From NCBI RefSeq assembly GCF_000731315.1, contig NZ_HG938353.1:1054001-1118000 (forward strand): a DNA stretch of 64,000 nucleotides, read 5' to 3'. The stretch's first letter is position 1, and every line of letters begins with the position of its first letter. Shown piece by piece: positions 28,321 to 36,306 of this stretch. A model generated the notes under the pieces. That model searched no databases and was not told the origin of the DNA. It worked only from the letters and a program-made list of their open reading frames with translations. A program made the position numbers and the translations under genes. Source of the stretch: Neorhizobium galegae bv. orientalis str. HAMBI 540. GTDB lineage: Bacteria > Pseudomonadota > Alphaproteobacteria > Rhizobiales > Rhizobiaceae.

Positions 28321-28355
28321 TGCAAGCCGCGTAGCCGCTCAGCCGCAGATCCAGC

Positions 28356-28592
28356 CTATCGCTGAGCCAGCAGGGCGCGGCCGGCGTTTCGGATGGTGAG
28401 GGCCGAATCCGCCATCTGGGCAATCAAGCCGGCAGTCATCGCTGAGGCGAGGGTCTCGGTATAGTCTTCGCCCTGGAGACCGTGCTTTTTGCAATAGTTC
28501 TGGACGGCTCCGCGTGTGGAGGTCGGCGAGACGCCAAACTTGTTGTTCTGGAAAGCATTGACAATAATTTGGTATTTTTCGTCCAGGGTCAC
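28356..28592 (-). CDS. Small hypothetical protein
   Basis: The frame is open upstream, but a GTG at 28590-28592 follows GGAGAG at a good distance, giving a 78-residue protein that begins TLDEKYQIIVNAFQNNKFGV and contains GAVQNYCKKHGLQG. It is rich in Asn and Lys compared with its neighbours, suggesting accessory DNA. No family is recognised. It is the last of three small minus-strand genes lying between ldtR and ldtP. Confidence 0.5.
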   Translation of the reverse strand: MTLDEKYQIIVNAFQNNKFGVSPTSTRGAVQNYCKKHGLQGEDYTETLASAMTAGLIAQMADSALTIRNAGRALLAQR

Positions 28593-28713
28593 GGTAGCTC
28601 TCCAATGGGTGATGTATGGGGTGCCTACCAGTATGGGGGCCTGGTTGATAGCTGTATTCTGCCATATGCGTCGGAATACACTCCATTGCGTCCGTTTGCG
28701 GCGCAATGTCTGC

Positions 28714-28935
28714 CTACAACGCGGTCGCCGCGACCCGGCGTATTTCGGTTGTCATGTCCGCAAACAGTGAGGAAAGGTCGAGCCATCCGTCCGGCCTGCG
28801 GCCCGTCACCTTTTCGGGCCATCCGCAGACGCCGTCCTGTCCGACATAGCCGACACATTGCGGCGCGGTTTCGTCGCGAAAATGCAGGACAGCCAGCTTT
28901 CCAGGCTCAAGGGCCTCGATCGGGTACCAGTTCAA
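28714..28935 (-). CDS. Small phage-type hypothetical protein
   Basis: The 73-residue product starts at a TTG that overlaps the stop of the preceding gene (TTGA), implying translational coupling. Its pattern NWYPIEALEPGKLAVLHFRD at the N-terminus and DGWLDLSSL near the end resembles the small W-P-I...W-M-P-L proteins (DUF551-like) common in phages and islands. This is a resemblance of spacing, not an assigned homology. Confidence 0.5.
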   Translation of the reverse strand: MNWYPIEALEPGKLAVLHFRDETAPQCVGYVGQDGVCGWPEKVTGRRPDGWLDLSSLFADMTTEIRRVAATAL

Positions 28936-29192
28936 TTCTCATATTCCTCACTTTGACGGGCAACTTTTAGCCAATCCGCTTGTCCCAGGCTTACGGCTTT
29001 TACGTTTCCAAACGAGGGCTTGATGTCCAGAATGCCGGGCCGGTTCCGTAAAAGAGGCAGGTCGCGGATCGACGATCCCGCAGCCCCTTCCGGGAACGCT
29101 TGCGTTCGCAGGGTGTGGCGCATATGCCGCTTGAAAAAATCACGTGCCAACACGGCTTTGTGACGCGCAAGTACCTGACACGAATTGGCCAT
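28932..29192 (-). CDS. Small hypothetical protein, first of three between ldtR and ldtP
   Basis: The frame stays open to 29594, inside ldtP, but only the distal part reads as protein; I place the start at the ATG at 29190-29192 (86 residues) without a clear ribosome site, so the start is uncertain. The basic N-terminal half (RHKAVLARDFFKRHMRHTLRTQ) is followed by LPLLRNRPGILDIKPSFGNVK. It has no recognisable family. Its stop overlaps the TTG start of the next small gene. Confidence 0.4.
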   Translation of the reverse strand: MANSCQVLARHKAVLARDFFKRHMRHTLRTQAFPEGAAGSSIRDLPLLRNRPGILDIKPSFGNVKAVSLGQADWLKVARQSEEYEN

Positions 29193-29299
29193 ATTGCTAT
29201 GGGACCGGCTGGATGCAACGGGCTGGCGGGAATTCGCGCTTTCATAACATTGCGATGACGACGAAGCCCTTTGCGGCTGCGCTAACTTTTTGCGCGTTC

Positions 29300-29307
29300 T
29301 TAACCAT
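29300..29307 (+). promoter_or_regulatory. Second CtrA-like motif, upstream of ldtP
   Basis: TTAACCAT is the 8-mer CtrA half-site form described in alphaproteobacteria, located 37 nt before the chosen ldtP start. Confidence 0.35.
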
Positions 29308-29343
29308 ATCCCTGTAGGCGTCTTTGATGCTGCTCGGGACCAG

Positions 29344-30687
29344 ATGGGTACTATGATGTCAAAGAAGATCGGATCTGAAGCTCTTTCCCGCCGTGCCTTG
29401 CTTCGCACGGCCGTCTCTGCCGGTGTTGCCGCACTTGCAGCGCCGGCATTCGCCCAGACGGCGATGGATGATCTGATCAATGCGCCTCGCCGCGGCACCT
29501 GGGACGACCAGTTCGACGCCAAGGCCGCATCCAGAACCGCCGTCAATGTCGTCTCCAACAATCCGGTGCTCGGCGCCGGCGGACCGGCGAACATCCAGCA
29601 GGCGATCGTAGACTACCAGCAGATCGTTGCAAACGGCGGCTGGCCCGAGGTCAATCCCGGCCAGCAGCGCCTGCGTCTTGGCGTCGTCGATCCTTCCGTG
29701 CAGCAGTTGCGCCAGCGTTTGATGATATCTGGCGACCTGCCGCGCGAGGCGGGTATGTCTTCGTCGTTCGACAGCTATGTCGACGGCGCTGTGAAGCGTT
29801 TTCAGGCCCGCCACGGACTGCCCGCCGATGGCGTGATGGGCGAGTTTACCGTCAAGGCGATGAACATATCGGCCGACGTGCGCATGCGCCAGCTGGGGAC
29901 CAACCTGGTGCGCCTGCAGTCCATGTCCGGCGATCTCGGCTCCCGCTACGTCATGGTCAATATTCCGGCCGCCTACATCGAAGCGGTGGAAAACGACCGC
30001 GTAGCGCTGCGAACCAATGCTGTCGTCGGGCGCATCGACCGTCCGACACACGCCATCAACTCGAAGATCTACGAGGTCATCCTCAACCCCTATTGGACTG
30101 CGCCGCGCTCGATCGTCGAGAAGGACATCGTGCCGCTGATGCGCAAGGATCCGACCTATCTCACCCGCAACAACATCCGCCTGATCGATGGCAAGGGTAA
30201 CGAAGTAGCGCCGGAAACGGTCGATTGGTTCGCGCCGAAGGCGCCGAACCTGATGTTCCGGCAGGACCCCGGCAAGATCAACGCCATGGCCTCGACGAAG
30301 ATCAACTTCCACAACCCGAACAACGAATACATGCACGACACGCCCCAGCAGGGCCTGTTCAACAAGCTGATGCGCTTTGAGTCCTCCGGCTGCATGCGTG
30401 TTCAGAACGTCCGCGACCTCATCACCTGGTTGCTGCGCGACACCACCGGCTGGTCGCGCCAGGAGATCGAGCGGGTGATCTCGACGCGCCAGAACAATCC
30501 GATCAAGCTTGCCGTGGAAGTGCCGGTCTATATCGTCTACATCACCGCCTGGTCTGCGAAGGACCGCGTCGTGCAGTTCCGCGACGATATCTACGAGCGT
30601 GACGGCAACCAGGAACTGGCGCTGCAGACGACCACCGGCATCGAAAAGCCGGCCGGTGCTGCCGACGACGATCTGCTGCCGCAATAA
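29344..30687 (+). CDS. ldtP: L,D-transpeptidase LdtP, Tat-type exported
   Basis: Forms 3-3 peptidoglycan crosslinks or attaches proteins to the wall in the periplasm. A twin-arginine signal (SRRALLRTAVSAGVAALAAPAFAQ) is followed by a peptidoglycan-binding domain (about residues 115-180, VDGAVKRFQARHGLPADGVMGEFTVKAMN) and a YkuD catalytic domain with YMHDTPQQGLF and the nucleophile in SSGCMRVQNVRDL. Starts at 29353 and 29356 are equally possible. LdtR is known to regulate ldtP in Liberibacter; here about 1.1 kb separates them. A terminator follows. Confidence 0.9.
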   Translation: MGTMMSKKIGSEALSRRALLRTAVSAGVAALAAPAFAQTAMDDLINAPRRGTWDDQFDAKAASRTAVNVVSNNPVLGAGGPANIQQAIVDYQQIVANGGWPEVNPGQQRLRLGVVDPSVQQLRQRLMISGDLPREAGMSSSFDSYVDGAVKRFQARHGLPADGVMGEFTVKAMNISADVRMRQLGTNLVRLQSMSGDLGSRYVMVNIPAAYIEAVENDRVALRTNAVVGRIDRPTHAINSKIYEVILNPYWTAPRSIVEKDIVPLMRKDPTYLTRNNIRLIDGKGNEVAPETVDWFAPKAPNLMFRQDPGKINAMASTKINFHNPNNEYMHDTPQQGLFNKLMRFESSGCMRVQNVRDLITWLLRDTTGWSRQEIERVISTRQNNPIKLAVEVPVYIVYITAWSAKDRVVQFRDDIYERDGNQELALQTTTGIEKPAGAADDDLLPQ

Positions 30688-30712
30688 GATCGGCTTCTTT
30701 TTCCGTCCATGA

Positions 30713-30742
30713 GAAGCCGCATCCGCCAAGGGTGCGGCTTTT
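30713..30742 (+). terminator. Terminator after ldtP
   Basis: AAGCCGCA and TGCGGCTT pair around a short loop and are followed by TTTTTC. Confidence 0.85.
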
Positions 30743-30780
30743 TCGTTTTCTAAGAGCATCTCCGCGTCTTCCGGCGAGCA

Positions 30781-30835
30781 AATGTCGTTCCCCGTATTGC
30801 TCTGTGCAAGGCGTAAGGCTAAGACGCGACATTGC
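30781..30835 (+). promoter_or_regulatory. Inverted repeat in the glyA leader
   Basis: AATGTCG (30781-30787) and CGACATT (30829-30835) are perfect arms 41 nt apart, ending 29 nt before the glyA ATG. It could be a leader structure or chance. Confidence 0.25.
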
Positions 30836-30864
30836 AATGCCCACCCCTTTGAGGAGCCTCGCAC

Positions 30865-32154
30865 ATGTCGAACACCGACGTCTTCTTCTCCCGCCCGCTC
30901 GCAGAATCCGATCCGGAAATCTTTGGCGCGATCGAGAAGGAACTGGGTCGCCAGCGCCACGAAATCGAGCTGATCGCTTCGGAGAACATCGTTTCCCGCG
31001 CCGTGCTTGAGGCGCAGGGTTCGATCATGACCAACAAGTATGCGGAAGGTTACCCGGGCAAGCGTTATTACGGCGGTTGCCAGTTCGTCGACATCGCCGA
31101 GGAACTCGCCATCGAGCGCGCCAAAAAGTTGTTCGGCGTCAATTTCGTCAACGTCCAGCCGAATTCCGGTTCGCAGATGAACCAGGCCGTGTTCCTGGCG
31201 CTGCTGCAGCCCGGCGATACCTTCATGGGCCTCGACCTCAACTCGGGCGGGCACCTGACGCACGGTTCGCCGGTCAACATGTCCGGCAAGTGGTTCAACG
31301 TCGTCTCCTACGGCGTGCGCGAAGGCGACAACCTGCTCGACATGGACGAAGTCGCCCGCAAGGCCGAGGAAACCAAGCCGAAGCTGATCATCGCCGGCGG
31401 CACCGCCTATTCCCGCATCTGGGACTGGAAGCGTTTCCGCGAGATCGCCGATTCGGTCGGCGCCTATCTGATGGTCGACATGGCCCATATCGCCGGTCTG
31501 GTTGCCGGCGGCCAGCATCCGTCGCCGTTCCCGCACTGCCATGTCGCCACCACGACCACGCACAAGTCGCTCCGCGGTCCGCGCGGCGGCGTCATCCTGA
31601 CAAATGACGAGGAACTGGCCAAGAAGTTCAATTCTGCGGTCTTCCCGGGTCTCCAGGGCGGTCCGCTGATGCACATCATCGCCGCCAAGGCGGTTGCCTT
31701 CGGCGAAGCGCTGCAGCCAGACTTCAAGGACTATGCCGCCCAGATCGTCAGGAACGCCAAGGCACTCTCCGAAACGCTGATGGCCGGCGGCCTCGACATC
31801 GTCTCCGGCGGCACCGATAACCACCTGATGCTGGTCGACCTGCGCAAGAAGAACGCCACCGGCAAGCGCGCCGAGGCGGCCCTCGGCCGTGGCTACATCA
31901 CCACCAACAAGAACGGCATCCCCTTCGACCCGGAAAAGCCCTTCGTCACCTCCGGTATCCGTCTCGGGACGCCTGCCGGCACGACGCGCGGTTTCAAGGA
32001 AGCGGAATTCAAGGAGATCGGCAATCTCATCATCGAGGTTCTCGACGGCCTGAAGGTCGCCAATTCCGACGAAGGCAATGCCGGCGTCGAAGCCGCCGTG
32101 CGCGACAAGGTCGTGGCGCTCACCGGCCGCTTCCCCATGTATCCCTACATGTGA
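30865..32154 (+). CDS. glyA: Serine hydroxymethyltransferase
   Basis: A PLP enzyme of 429 residues interconverting serine and glycine with tetrahydrofolate, the main source of one-carbon units. The PLP lysine lies in [16 protein letters not shown]; the N-terminal [19 protein letters not shown] and the [24 protein letters not shown] region are typical. GAGGAG precedes the ATG. It leads the glyA-nrdR-ribD-ribE series on this strand, with an intercistronic hairpin after it. Confidence 0.97.
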   Translation: MSNTDVFFSRPLAESDPEIFGAIEKELGRQRHEIELIASENIVSRAVLEAQGSIMTNKYAEGYPGKRYYGGCQFVDIAEELAIERAKKLFGVNFVNVQPNSGSQMNQAVFLALLQPGDTFMGLDLNSGGHLTHGSPVNMSGKWFNVVSYGVREGDNLLDMDEVARKAEETKPKLIIAGGTAYSRIWDWKRFREIADSVGAYLMVDMAHIAGLVAGGQHPSPFPHCHVATTTTHKSLRGPRGGVILTNDEELAKKFNSAVFPGLQGGPLMHIIAAKAVAFGEALQPDFKDYAAQIVRNAKALSETLMAGGLDIVSGGTDNHLMLVDLRKKNATGKRAEAALGRGYITTNKNGIPFDPEKPFVTSGIRLGTPAGTTRGFKEAEFKEIGNLIIEVLDGLKVANSDEGNAGVEAAVRDKVVALTGRFPMYPYM

Positions 32155-32172
32155 TCCCAATCGGTACCAACG

Positions 32173-32193
32173 GGGACCGCATCTCGCGGTCCC
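32173..32193 (+). terminator. Intercistronic hairpin between glyA and nrdR
   Basis: GGGACCGC and GCGGTCCC pair around ATCTC, followed only by TCTTGC. The weak T run suggests partial termination or mRNA 3'-end protection rather than a full stop. Confidence 0.5.
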
Positions 32194-32216
32194 TCTTGCA
32201 AGCCTAAGGAGAGGCG

Positions 32217-32696
32217 ATGCGCTGCCCCTATTGCGGTTCGGAAGACACGCAGGTCAAGGATAGTCGTCCGGCGGAGGATTACACCTCCATCCGCAGGCGG
32301 CGTATCTGCCCGGATTGCGGCGGTCGCTTCACGACGTTTGAGCGCGTGCAGCTTCGCGAACTGATGGTCACCAAGAAGACCGGCCGCAAGGTGCCGTTCG
32401 ACCGCAACAAGCTGGTACGGTCGTTCCAGATCGCTCTGCGCAAGCGCCCGGTCGACAATGACCGTATCGAGCGGGCGGTTTCCGGCATCGTCCGCCGGCT
32501 CGAGAGCTCGGGCGAGAACGAGATTTCGTCGGAAGAGATCGGCCTGCAGGTGCTGGAGGCATTAAAAAGCCTCGATGACGTCGCCTTCGTGCGCTACGCC
32601 TCCGTCTATCGCGATTTCTCGCATGCGGAGGATTTCGAAAAGGTGATCCAGGAGATCAACGCCAAGATCGCCCGCGATCCCGGCATCGAGCCGTAA
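32217..32696 (+). CDS. nrdR: Transcriptional repressor NrdR
   Basis: Represses ribonucleotide reductase genes in response to ATP/dATP. The 159-residue protein opens with a zinc ribbon ([17 protein letters not shown] ... [16 protein letters not shown]) and continues with an ATP-cone (about 49-139, [18 protein letters not shown]). AAGGAGAGG precedes the ATG. The glyA-nrdR-ribD order is common in alphaproteobacteria; ribD starts 2 nt after its stop. Confidence 0.96.
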   Translation: MRCPYCGSEDTQVKDSRPAEDYTSIRRRRICPDCGGRFTTFERVQLRELMVTKKTGRKVPFDRNKLVRSFQIALRKRPVDNDRIERAVSGIVRRLESSGENEISSEEIGLQVLEALKSLDDVAFVRYASVYRDFSHAEDFEKVIQEINAKIARDPGIEP

Positions 32697-32698
32697 TC

Positions 32699-33976
32699 AT
32701 GACGAGCGCTGCCGAAGACCGGTGGTTCATGGCGTCGGCGCTGCGCCTGTCGCGGCTTCATACCGGCCAGACAGGCACCAATCCTTCGGTCGGCTGCGTG
32801 ATCGTCAAGGACGGCGAGGTGGTCGGCTCCGCCGTCACCGCACCGGGCGGGCGGCCGCATGCGGAAACCCAGGCGCTCGATATTGCCGGAGAGAAGGCGA
32901 GGGGAACGACCGTCTATGTCACGCTCGAACCCTGCTCGCATTATGGCCGCACCCCACCTTGCGCCAACGCGCTTGTCGAGGCGGGCGTCGCTCGCGTCGT
33001 CATCTCGCTGACCGATCCCGATCCGCGCGTCTCCGGCCGCGGGATCGCCATTTTGCGCGATGCCGGGATTATCGTAGAGACCGGCCTGATGGAGGAAGAG
33101 GGACGCCGGGCACTCGCCGCCTACCTCACCCGCCAGACGAAGGGCCGCCCGCATGTGACTCTGAAGCTTGCCGTTTCCGCCGACGGCATGCTCGGCCGCC
33201 GCGGCGAGGAAGTGTCGATCACCGGACCCGATGCGCGGGCTGACGTACACAGGCTGCGGGCTGAGGCGGATGCGATCCTTGTCGGTATTGGCACCGTTCT
33301 GTCCGATGATCCGGAGTTGACGGTACGCATTCCCGGGCTGGAGAAGCGCTCCCCGACCCGTATCGTGCTGGACCGGCGGCTGGAACTGCCGCTGACGTCC
33401 AAGCTGGTGCAGACGGCGAGGAATGTGCCGGTGATCGTGGTGGCAGCGCCGGGTTCAGCCTTGCAGGTTGAGGATGGGGCAGCCCCCCCCTCTGCCCTGC
33501 CGGGCATCTCCCCATCAAGGGGGGAGATCGGCAAGGCGCAAGCTCCCGGTTCATCTTCAGCCGCATCCTCTGCCGCACCTACGTCCGAGGCGGAGCGAGC
33601 GGGTGCTCCATCGATCTCCCCCCTTGAGGGGGAGATGCCCGGCAGGGCAGAGGGGGGTATCCCGGGAGACAAGCGCGAGAAACTGATCGAGGCTGGCGTC
33701 GAGATCATGGACAGCACCGAACTCGATATCCTCCTGGCGATCCTTGCAGTTCGCGGCATCTCCTCGCTTTTGGTCGAAGGCGGCGCAACCGTCGCAAGAG
33801 CTTTCCTCGAAGCAAGCCTCATCGACCGCGTCATCCTGTTCCAGGGCACCGGCATTGTCGGCGAAGGCGGGCTTGAATCGCCGCTGACGCCATCCGATAT
33901 GCCGGCAGGATTTAAGCTCGTGCGCGAGGAAAGCTTCGGGCCGGATCGCTGTTTCGAATACGAAAGAGGTTTCTGA
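32699..33976 (+). CDS. ribD: Riboflavin biosynthesis deaminase/reductase RibD, with a repeat-derived insert
   Basis: Catalyses the second and third steps after GTP cyclohydrolase II in riboflavin synthesis. The deaminase domain (1-145) has the zinc motifs HAETQAL and LEPCSHYGRTPPCANAL; the reductase domain (about 150-425) has LKLAVSADGMLG and LLVEGGATVARAFLE. At 425 residues it is longer than usual: residues about 262-320, between VIVVAAPGS and DKREKLIEAGVEI, are encoded by a ~175-bp palindromic repeat in frame. Key residues flank the insert intact, so activity is plausible. The stop overlaps the ribE start (TGATG). Confidence 0.95.
   Translation: MTSAAEDRWFMASALRLSRLHTGQTGTNPSVGCVIVKDGEVVGSAVTAPGGRPHAETQALDIAGEKARGTTVYVTLEPCSHYGRTPPCANALVEAGVARVVISLTDPDPRVSGRGIAILRDAGIIVETGLMEEEGRRALAAYLTRQTKGRPHVTLKLAVSADGMLGRRGEEVSITGPDARADVHRLRAEADAILVGIGTVLSDDPELTVRIPGLEKRSPTRIVLDRRLELPLTSKLVQTARNVPVIVVAAPGSALQVEDGAAPPSALPGISPSRGEIGKAQAPGSSSAASSAAPTSEAERAGAPSISPLEGEMPGRAEGGIPGDKREKLIEAGVEIMDSTELDILLAILAVRGISSLLVEGGATVARAFLEASLIDRVILFQGTGIVGEGGLESPLTPSDMPAGFKLVREESFGPDRCFEYERGF
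33483..33658. repeat. Palindromic repeat element inserted in ribD
   Basis: Arms at 33485-33530 and 33612-33657 (46 nt each) are inverted repeats differing at a single base, flanking an 81-nt centre. Each arm itself contains a smaller palindrome (ATCTCCCC...GGGGAGAT). Open in frame through ribD, it encodes a Pro/Ser/Gly/Ala-rich peptide with the mirrored motifs SPSRGEI and SPLEGEMPGRAEGG. This sequence type is a familiar interspersed element of rhizobial genomes. Confidence 0.9.
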
Positions 33977-34590
33977 TGTTCACCGGAATTGTCACCGATG
34001 TCGGCACGGTCGCGGCAACGACGCCCATGGATGAAGGCGTCAAGCTCAGGATCGCCACCAATTACGACCCGAAAACCATCGACATGGGCGCCTCGATTTC
34101 CCATGGCGGCGTCTGCCTCACGGTAACAAACCTGCCTGACGAAGGCAGCAACGAGCGCTGGTTCGAGGTCGAGGCCTGGGAAGAGGCGCTGCGGCTGACG
34201 ACGATCGCAGCATGGACCGAGGGCACGCGCGTCAATCTTGAGCGTGCTTTAAAGATCGGCGACGAACTCGGCGGCCATATCGTCTCCGGCCATGTGGACG
34301 GCAAGGCGGAAATTCTTGGCATCGAACATGAAGGTGAGGCGGTCCGCATCCGTCTTCGGGCACCCGAAGCGCTTGCCCGGTTCGTTGCGCCGAAAGGCTC
34401 GGTCGCGCTGGACGGCACATCGCTGACCGTCAACGCCGTCGAGGGCACCGATTTCGACGTTCTGCTGATCCGCCACACGCTCGTCGTCACCACCTGGGGT
34501 GATCGCAAGGCGGGCGACTTCGTCAACTTCGAAGTCGACACGATGGCGCGTTACGCAGCACGGCTCGCGGAATTCCCGGCGAAAAGCTGA
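33976..34590 (+). CDS. ribE: Riboflavin synthase, alpha chain
   Basis: Dismutates two 6,7-dimethyl-8-ribityllumazine molecules into riboflavin. The 204-residue protein has two lumazine-binding barrels, each beginning with a similar pattern: MFTGIVTDVGTVAAT at the N-terminus and GGHIVSGHVDGKAEILGIE near residue 95, with SLTVNAVEGTDFDVLLIRHT in the second. It is translationally coupled to ribD by a 1-nt overlap. The gene is called ribC or ribE depending on the species. Confidence 0.95.
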   Translation: MFTGIVTDVGTVAATTPMDEGVKLRIATNYDPKTIDMGASISHGGVCLTVTNLPDEGSNERWFEVEAWEEALRLTTIAAWTEGTRVNLERALKIGDELGGHIVSGHVDGKAEILGIEHEGEAVRIRLRAPEALARFVAPKGSVALDGTSLTVNAVEGTDFDVLLIRHTLVVTTWGDRKAGDFVNFEVDTMARYAARLAEFPAKS

Positions 34591-34604
34591 CGGCGCCTCG
34601 GCGA

Positions 34605-35126
34605 TCAGTTTTCGCGCGCCAGCACCACGATCGGGCCATGGTAGTCGGCGCAGGCGAACTCGCGGAAGCCAAGTTTCGCGGCGACCTTCAGCGACGCGCC
34701 GTTTTCGGGGTTGATGATGCAGGTCATCCGGCGATCGGAAAAATGGGCCTCGCCCCAGGAGATCATCGCGCCCACCGCCTCGGTCGCGTAACCGCGGCCG
34801 TGGACGGAAGGGATGAGTGCCCAGCCGGTCTCGAGCGTCCCCTCGATCGAGGGCTGAAACTCGCGGCGCATGTCCTGGAAACCAGCTTCGCCGAGAAAAC
34901 GCCCGGTTGCCTTCTCTTCGATCGCCAGGAACCCGAAACCCATCAGATGCCACATGCCGTTGACGCGCAGCATACGGCTCCAGCTGGTTTCGCGGGACGA
35001 GGGGATGCCGGAAATATAGCGGACCACGTCCGGCTCGGCCCAGAATTCCGCATAGGTCTCGAACTCCTCCAGTCGATGAGGACGCAGGATCAGCCGTTCG
35101 GTTTCGAGGGTCGGGATGGTGGTCAT
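34605..35126 (-). CDS. GNAT-family acetyltransferase (RimJ/RimL type)
   Basis: The 173-residue protein has the Acetyltransf_3 pattern: LETERLILRPHRLEEFE at the start, GWALIPSVHGRGYATEAV as the acetyl-CoA loop and NPENGASLKVAAKLGFRE near the end. GGAG precedes the ATG at 35126. Its target, whether a protein N-terminus or a small molecule, is unknown. It lies antisense between ribE and ribH, interrupting what is a continuous rib operon in many relatives. Confidence 0.88.
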   Translation of the reverse strand: MTTIPTLETERLILRPHRLEEFETYAEFWAEPDVVRYISGIPSSRETSWSRMLRVNGMWHLMGFGFLAIEEKATGRFLGEAGFQDMRREFQPSIEGTLETGWALIPSVHGRGYATEAVGAMISWGEAHFSDRRMTCIINPENGASLKVAAKLGFREFACADYHGPIVVLAREN

Positions 35127-35333
35127 GGCGGGCTCCATGGTGCGGGATGGCACTGATCTTTATCGCGCCTCGCTCAGGTATTCCCGATTCGCATCGCTGC
35201 GCTCAGCGAAAATTGCTTGCCATTCCCCTCAGAGCGTGTTTTGACCGCCACCTGCCCGAGACCCATATGAATATCGGCCCGCTTTGAAGGCGATATCGAT
35301 CTCATGCTGGGCCGATTTGAACAAAGGTGAATC

Positions 35334-35792
35334 ATGTCACGCGAAACCGCTCCACACCTCCTCGTCGTCGAGGCGCGTTTCTACGACGATATGTCCGATG
35401 CGCTGCTCGATGGCGCGACCCATGCGCTGAAGGCGGCCGGGGCGACCTATGACGTGGTCACCGTTCCGGGTGCGCTCGAAATCCCGCCGGCAATCGCCAT
35501 GGCGCTCGATGCGTCGGAAGAAGGTGGCACCGATTACGACGGTTTCGTCGCGCTCGGCATGGTCATCCGCGGCGAGACCTACCATTTCGACATCGTCTCG
35601 AACGAATCCTCCCGTGCACTGATGGACCTCGCCGTGTCGGAATCGCTGGCGATCGGCAACGGCATCCTCACCTGCGAGAACGACGAACAGGCATGGGCAC
35701 GTGCCCGCCGTTCGGACAAGGACAAGGGCGGCTTTGCCGCCAGTGCAGCGCTGACCATGATCGCGCTGCGTGACAAGCTGAACGGTGGTTGA
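35334..35792 (+). CDS. ribH: 6,7-dimethyl-8-ribityllumazine synthase
   Basis: Condenses 5-amino-6-ribitylaminouracil with dihydroxybutanone phosphate, the penultimate riboflavin step. The 152-residue protein has the substrate-binding segments [19 protein letters not shown] and [19 protein letters not shown] (with the catalytic His), and [25 protein letters not shown] precedes the ATG. It probably has its own promoter in the 207-nt gap beyond the GNAT gene. No FMN riboswitch is visible there. nusB follows by 3 nt. Confidence 0.95.
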   Translation: MSRETAPHLLVVEARFYDDMSDALLDGATHALKAAGATYDVVTVPGALEIPPAIAMALDASEEGGTDYDGFVALGMVIRGETYHFDIVSNESSRALMDLAVSESLAIGNGILTCENDEQAWARARRSDKDKGGFAASAALTMIALRDKLNGG

Positions 35793-35795
35793 TTG

Positions 35796-36275
35796 ATGGC
35801 CAAGGAAGGCGAACACCCGGTCAAGCCGGCAAACCAGCGTGGCGCCGCTCGCCTGGCGGCCGTGCAGGCGCTCTACCAGATGGATGTCGGCGGGACCGGC
35901 GTGCTGGAGGTCGTGGCCGAATATGAGGCGCACCGCCTCGGCCAGGAACTCGACGGCGACACCTATCTGAAGGCCGACGCCTCCTGGTTCCGCTCGATCG
36001 TTGCTGGCGTCGTGCGCGACCAGGTGAAGATCGATCCGCTGATCCGCGCCTCGCTGCAGGAAGACTGGCCGCTGTCGCGTCTTGATTCGACGCTGCGCGC
36101 CATCCTGCGTGCGGGTACGTTCGAGATCCTCGAGCGCAAGGACGTGCCGGTGGCCGTCATCGTTACCGAATATGTCGAGATCGCTCACGCCTTCTTCGGC
36201 GAGGAAGAACCGCGCATCGTCAACGCTGTCCTCGACCGTATCGCCAAGCAGGTGCGCGGCGAAACCAAGAAATAA
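35796..36275 (+). CDS. nusB: Transcription antitermination factor NusB
   Basis: Binds boxA of rRNA leaders with NusE (S10) to prevent premature termination. The 159-residue protein is all helical, with the signatures [16 protein letters not shown] (N-terminus), [18 protein letters not shown] and [30 protein letters not shown]. The ribH-nusB pair is a classic arrangement. The start is the ATG 3 nt after the ribH stop; the preceding TTG is also in frame. Confidence 0.95.
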   Translation: MAKEGEHPVKPANQRGAARLAAVQALYQMDVGGTGVLEVVAEYEAHRLGQELDGDTYLKADASWFRSIVAGVVRDQVKIDPLIRASLQEDWPLSRLDSTLRAILRAGTFEILERKDVPVAVIVTEYVEIAHAFFGEEEPRIVNAVLDRIAKQVRGETKK

Positions 36276-36306
36276 TAAGCCAAAAACAACTCGGGATGGG
36301 ACAAGC

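Noticed and set aside
29359..32160. Very long open frame antisense to ldtP and glyA (over 900 codons)
   Set aside because: It mirrors the codon bias of the two well-supported genes on the other strand, has His/Asp/Gly-rich composition typical of G+C-rich antisense frames, and has no ribosome site or family motif.
35127..35333. Possible FMN riboswitch before ribH
   Set aside because: None of the conserved FMN-aptamer blocks is visible in this 207-nt gap.
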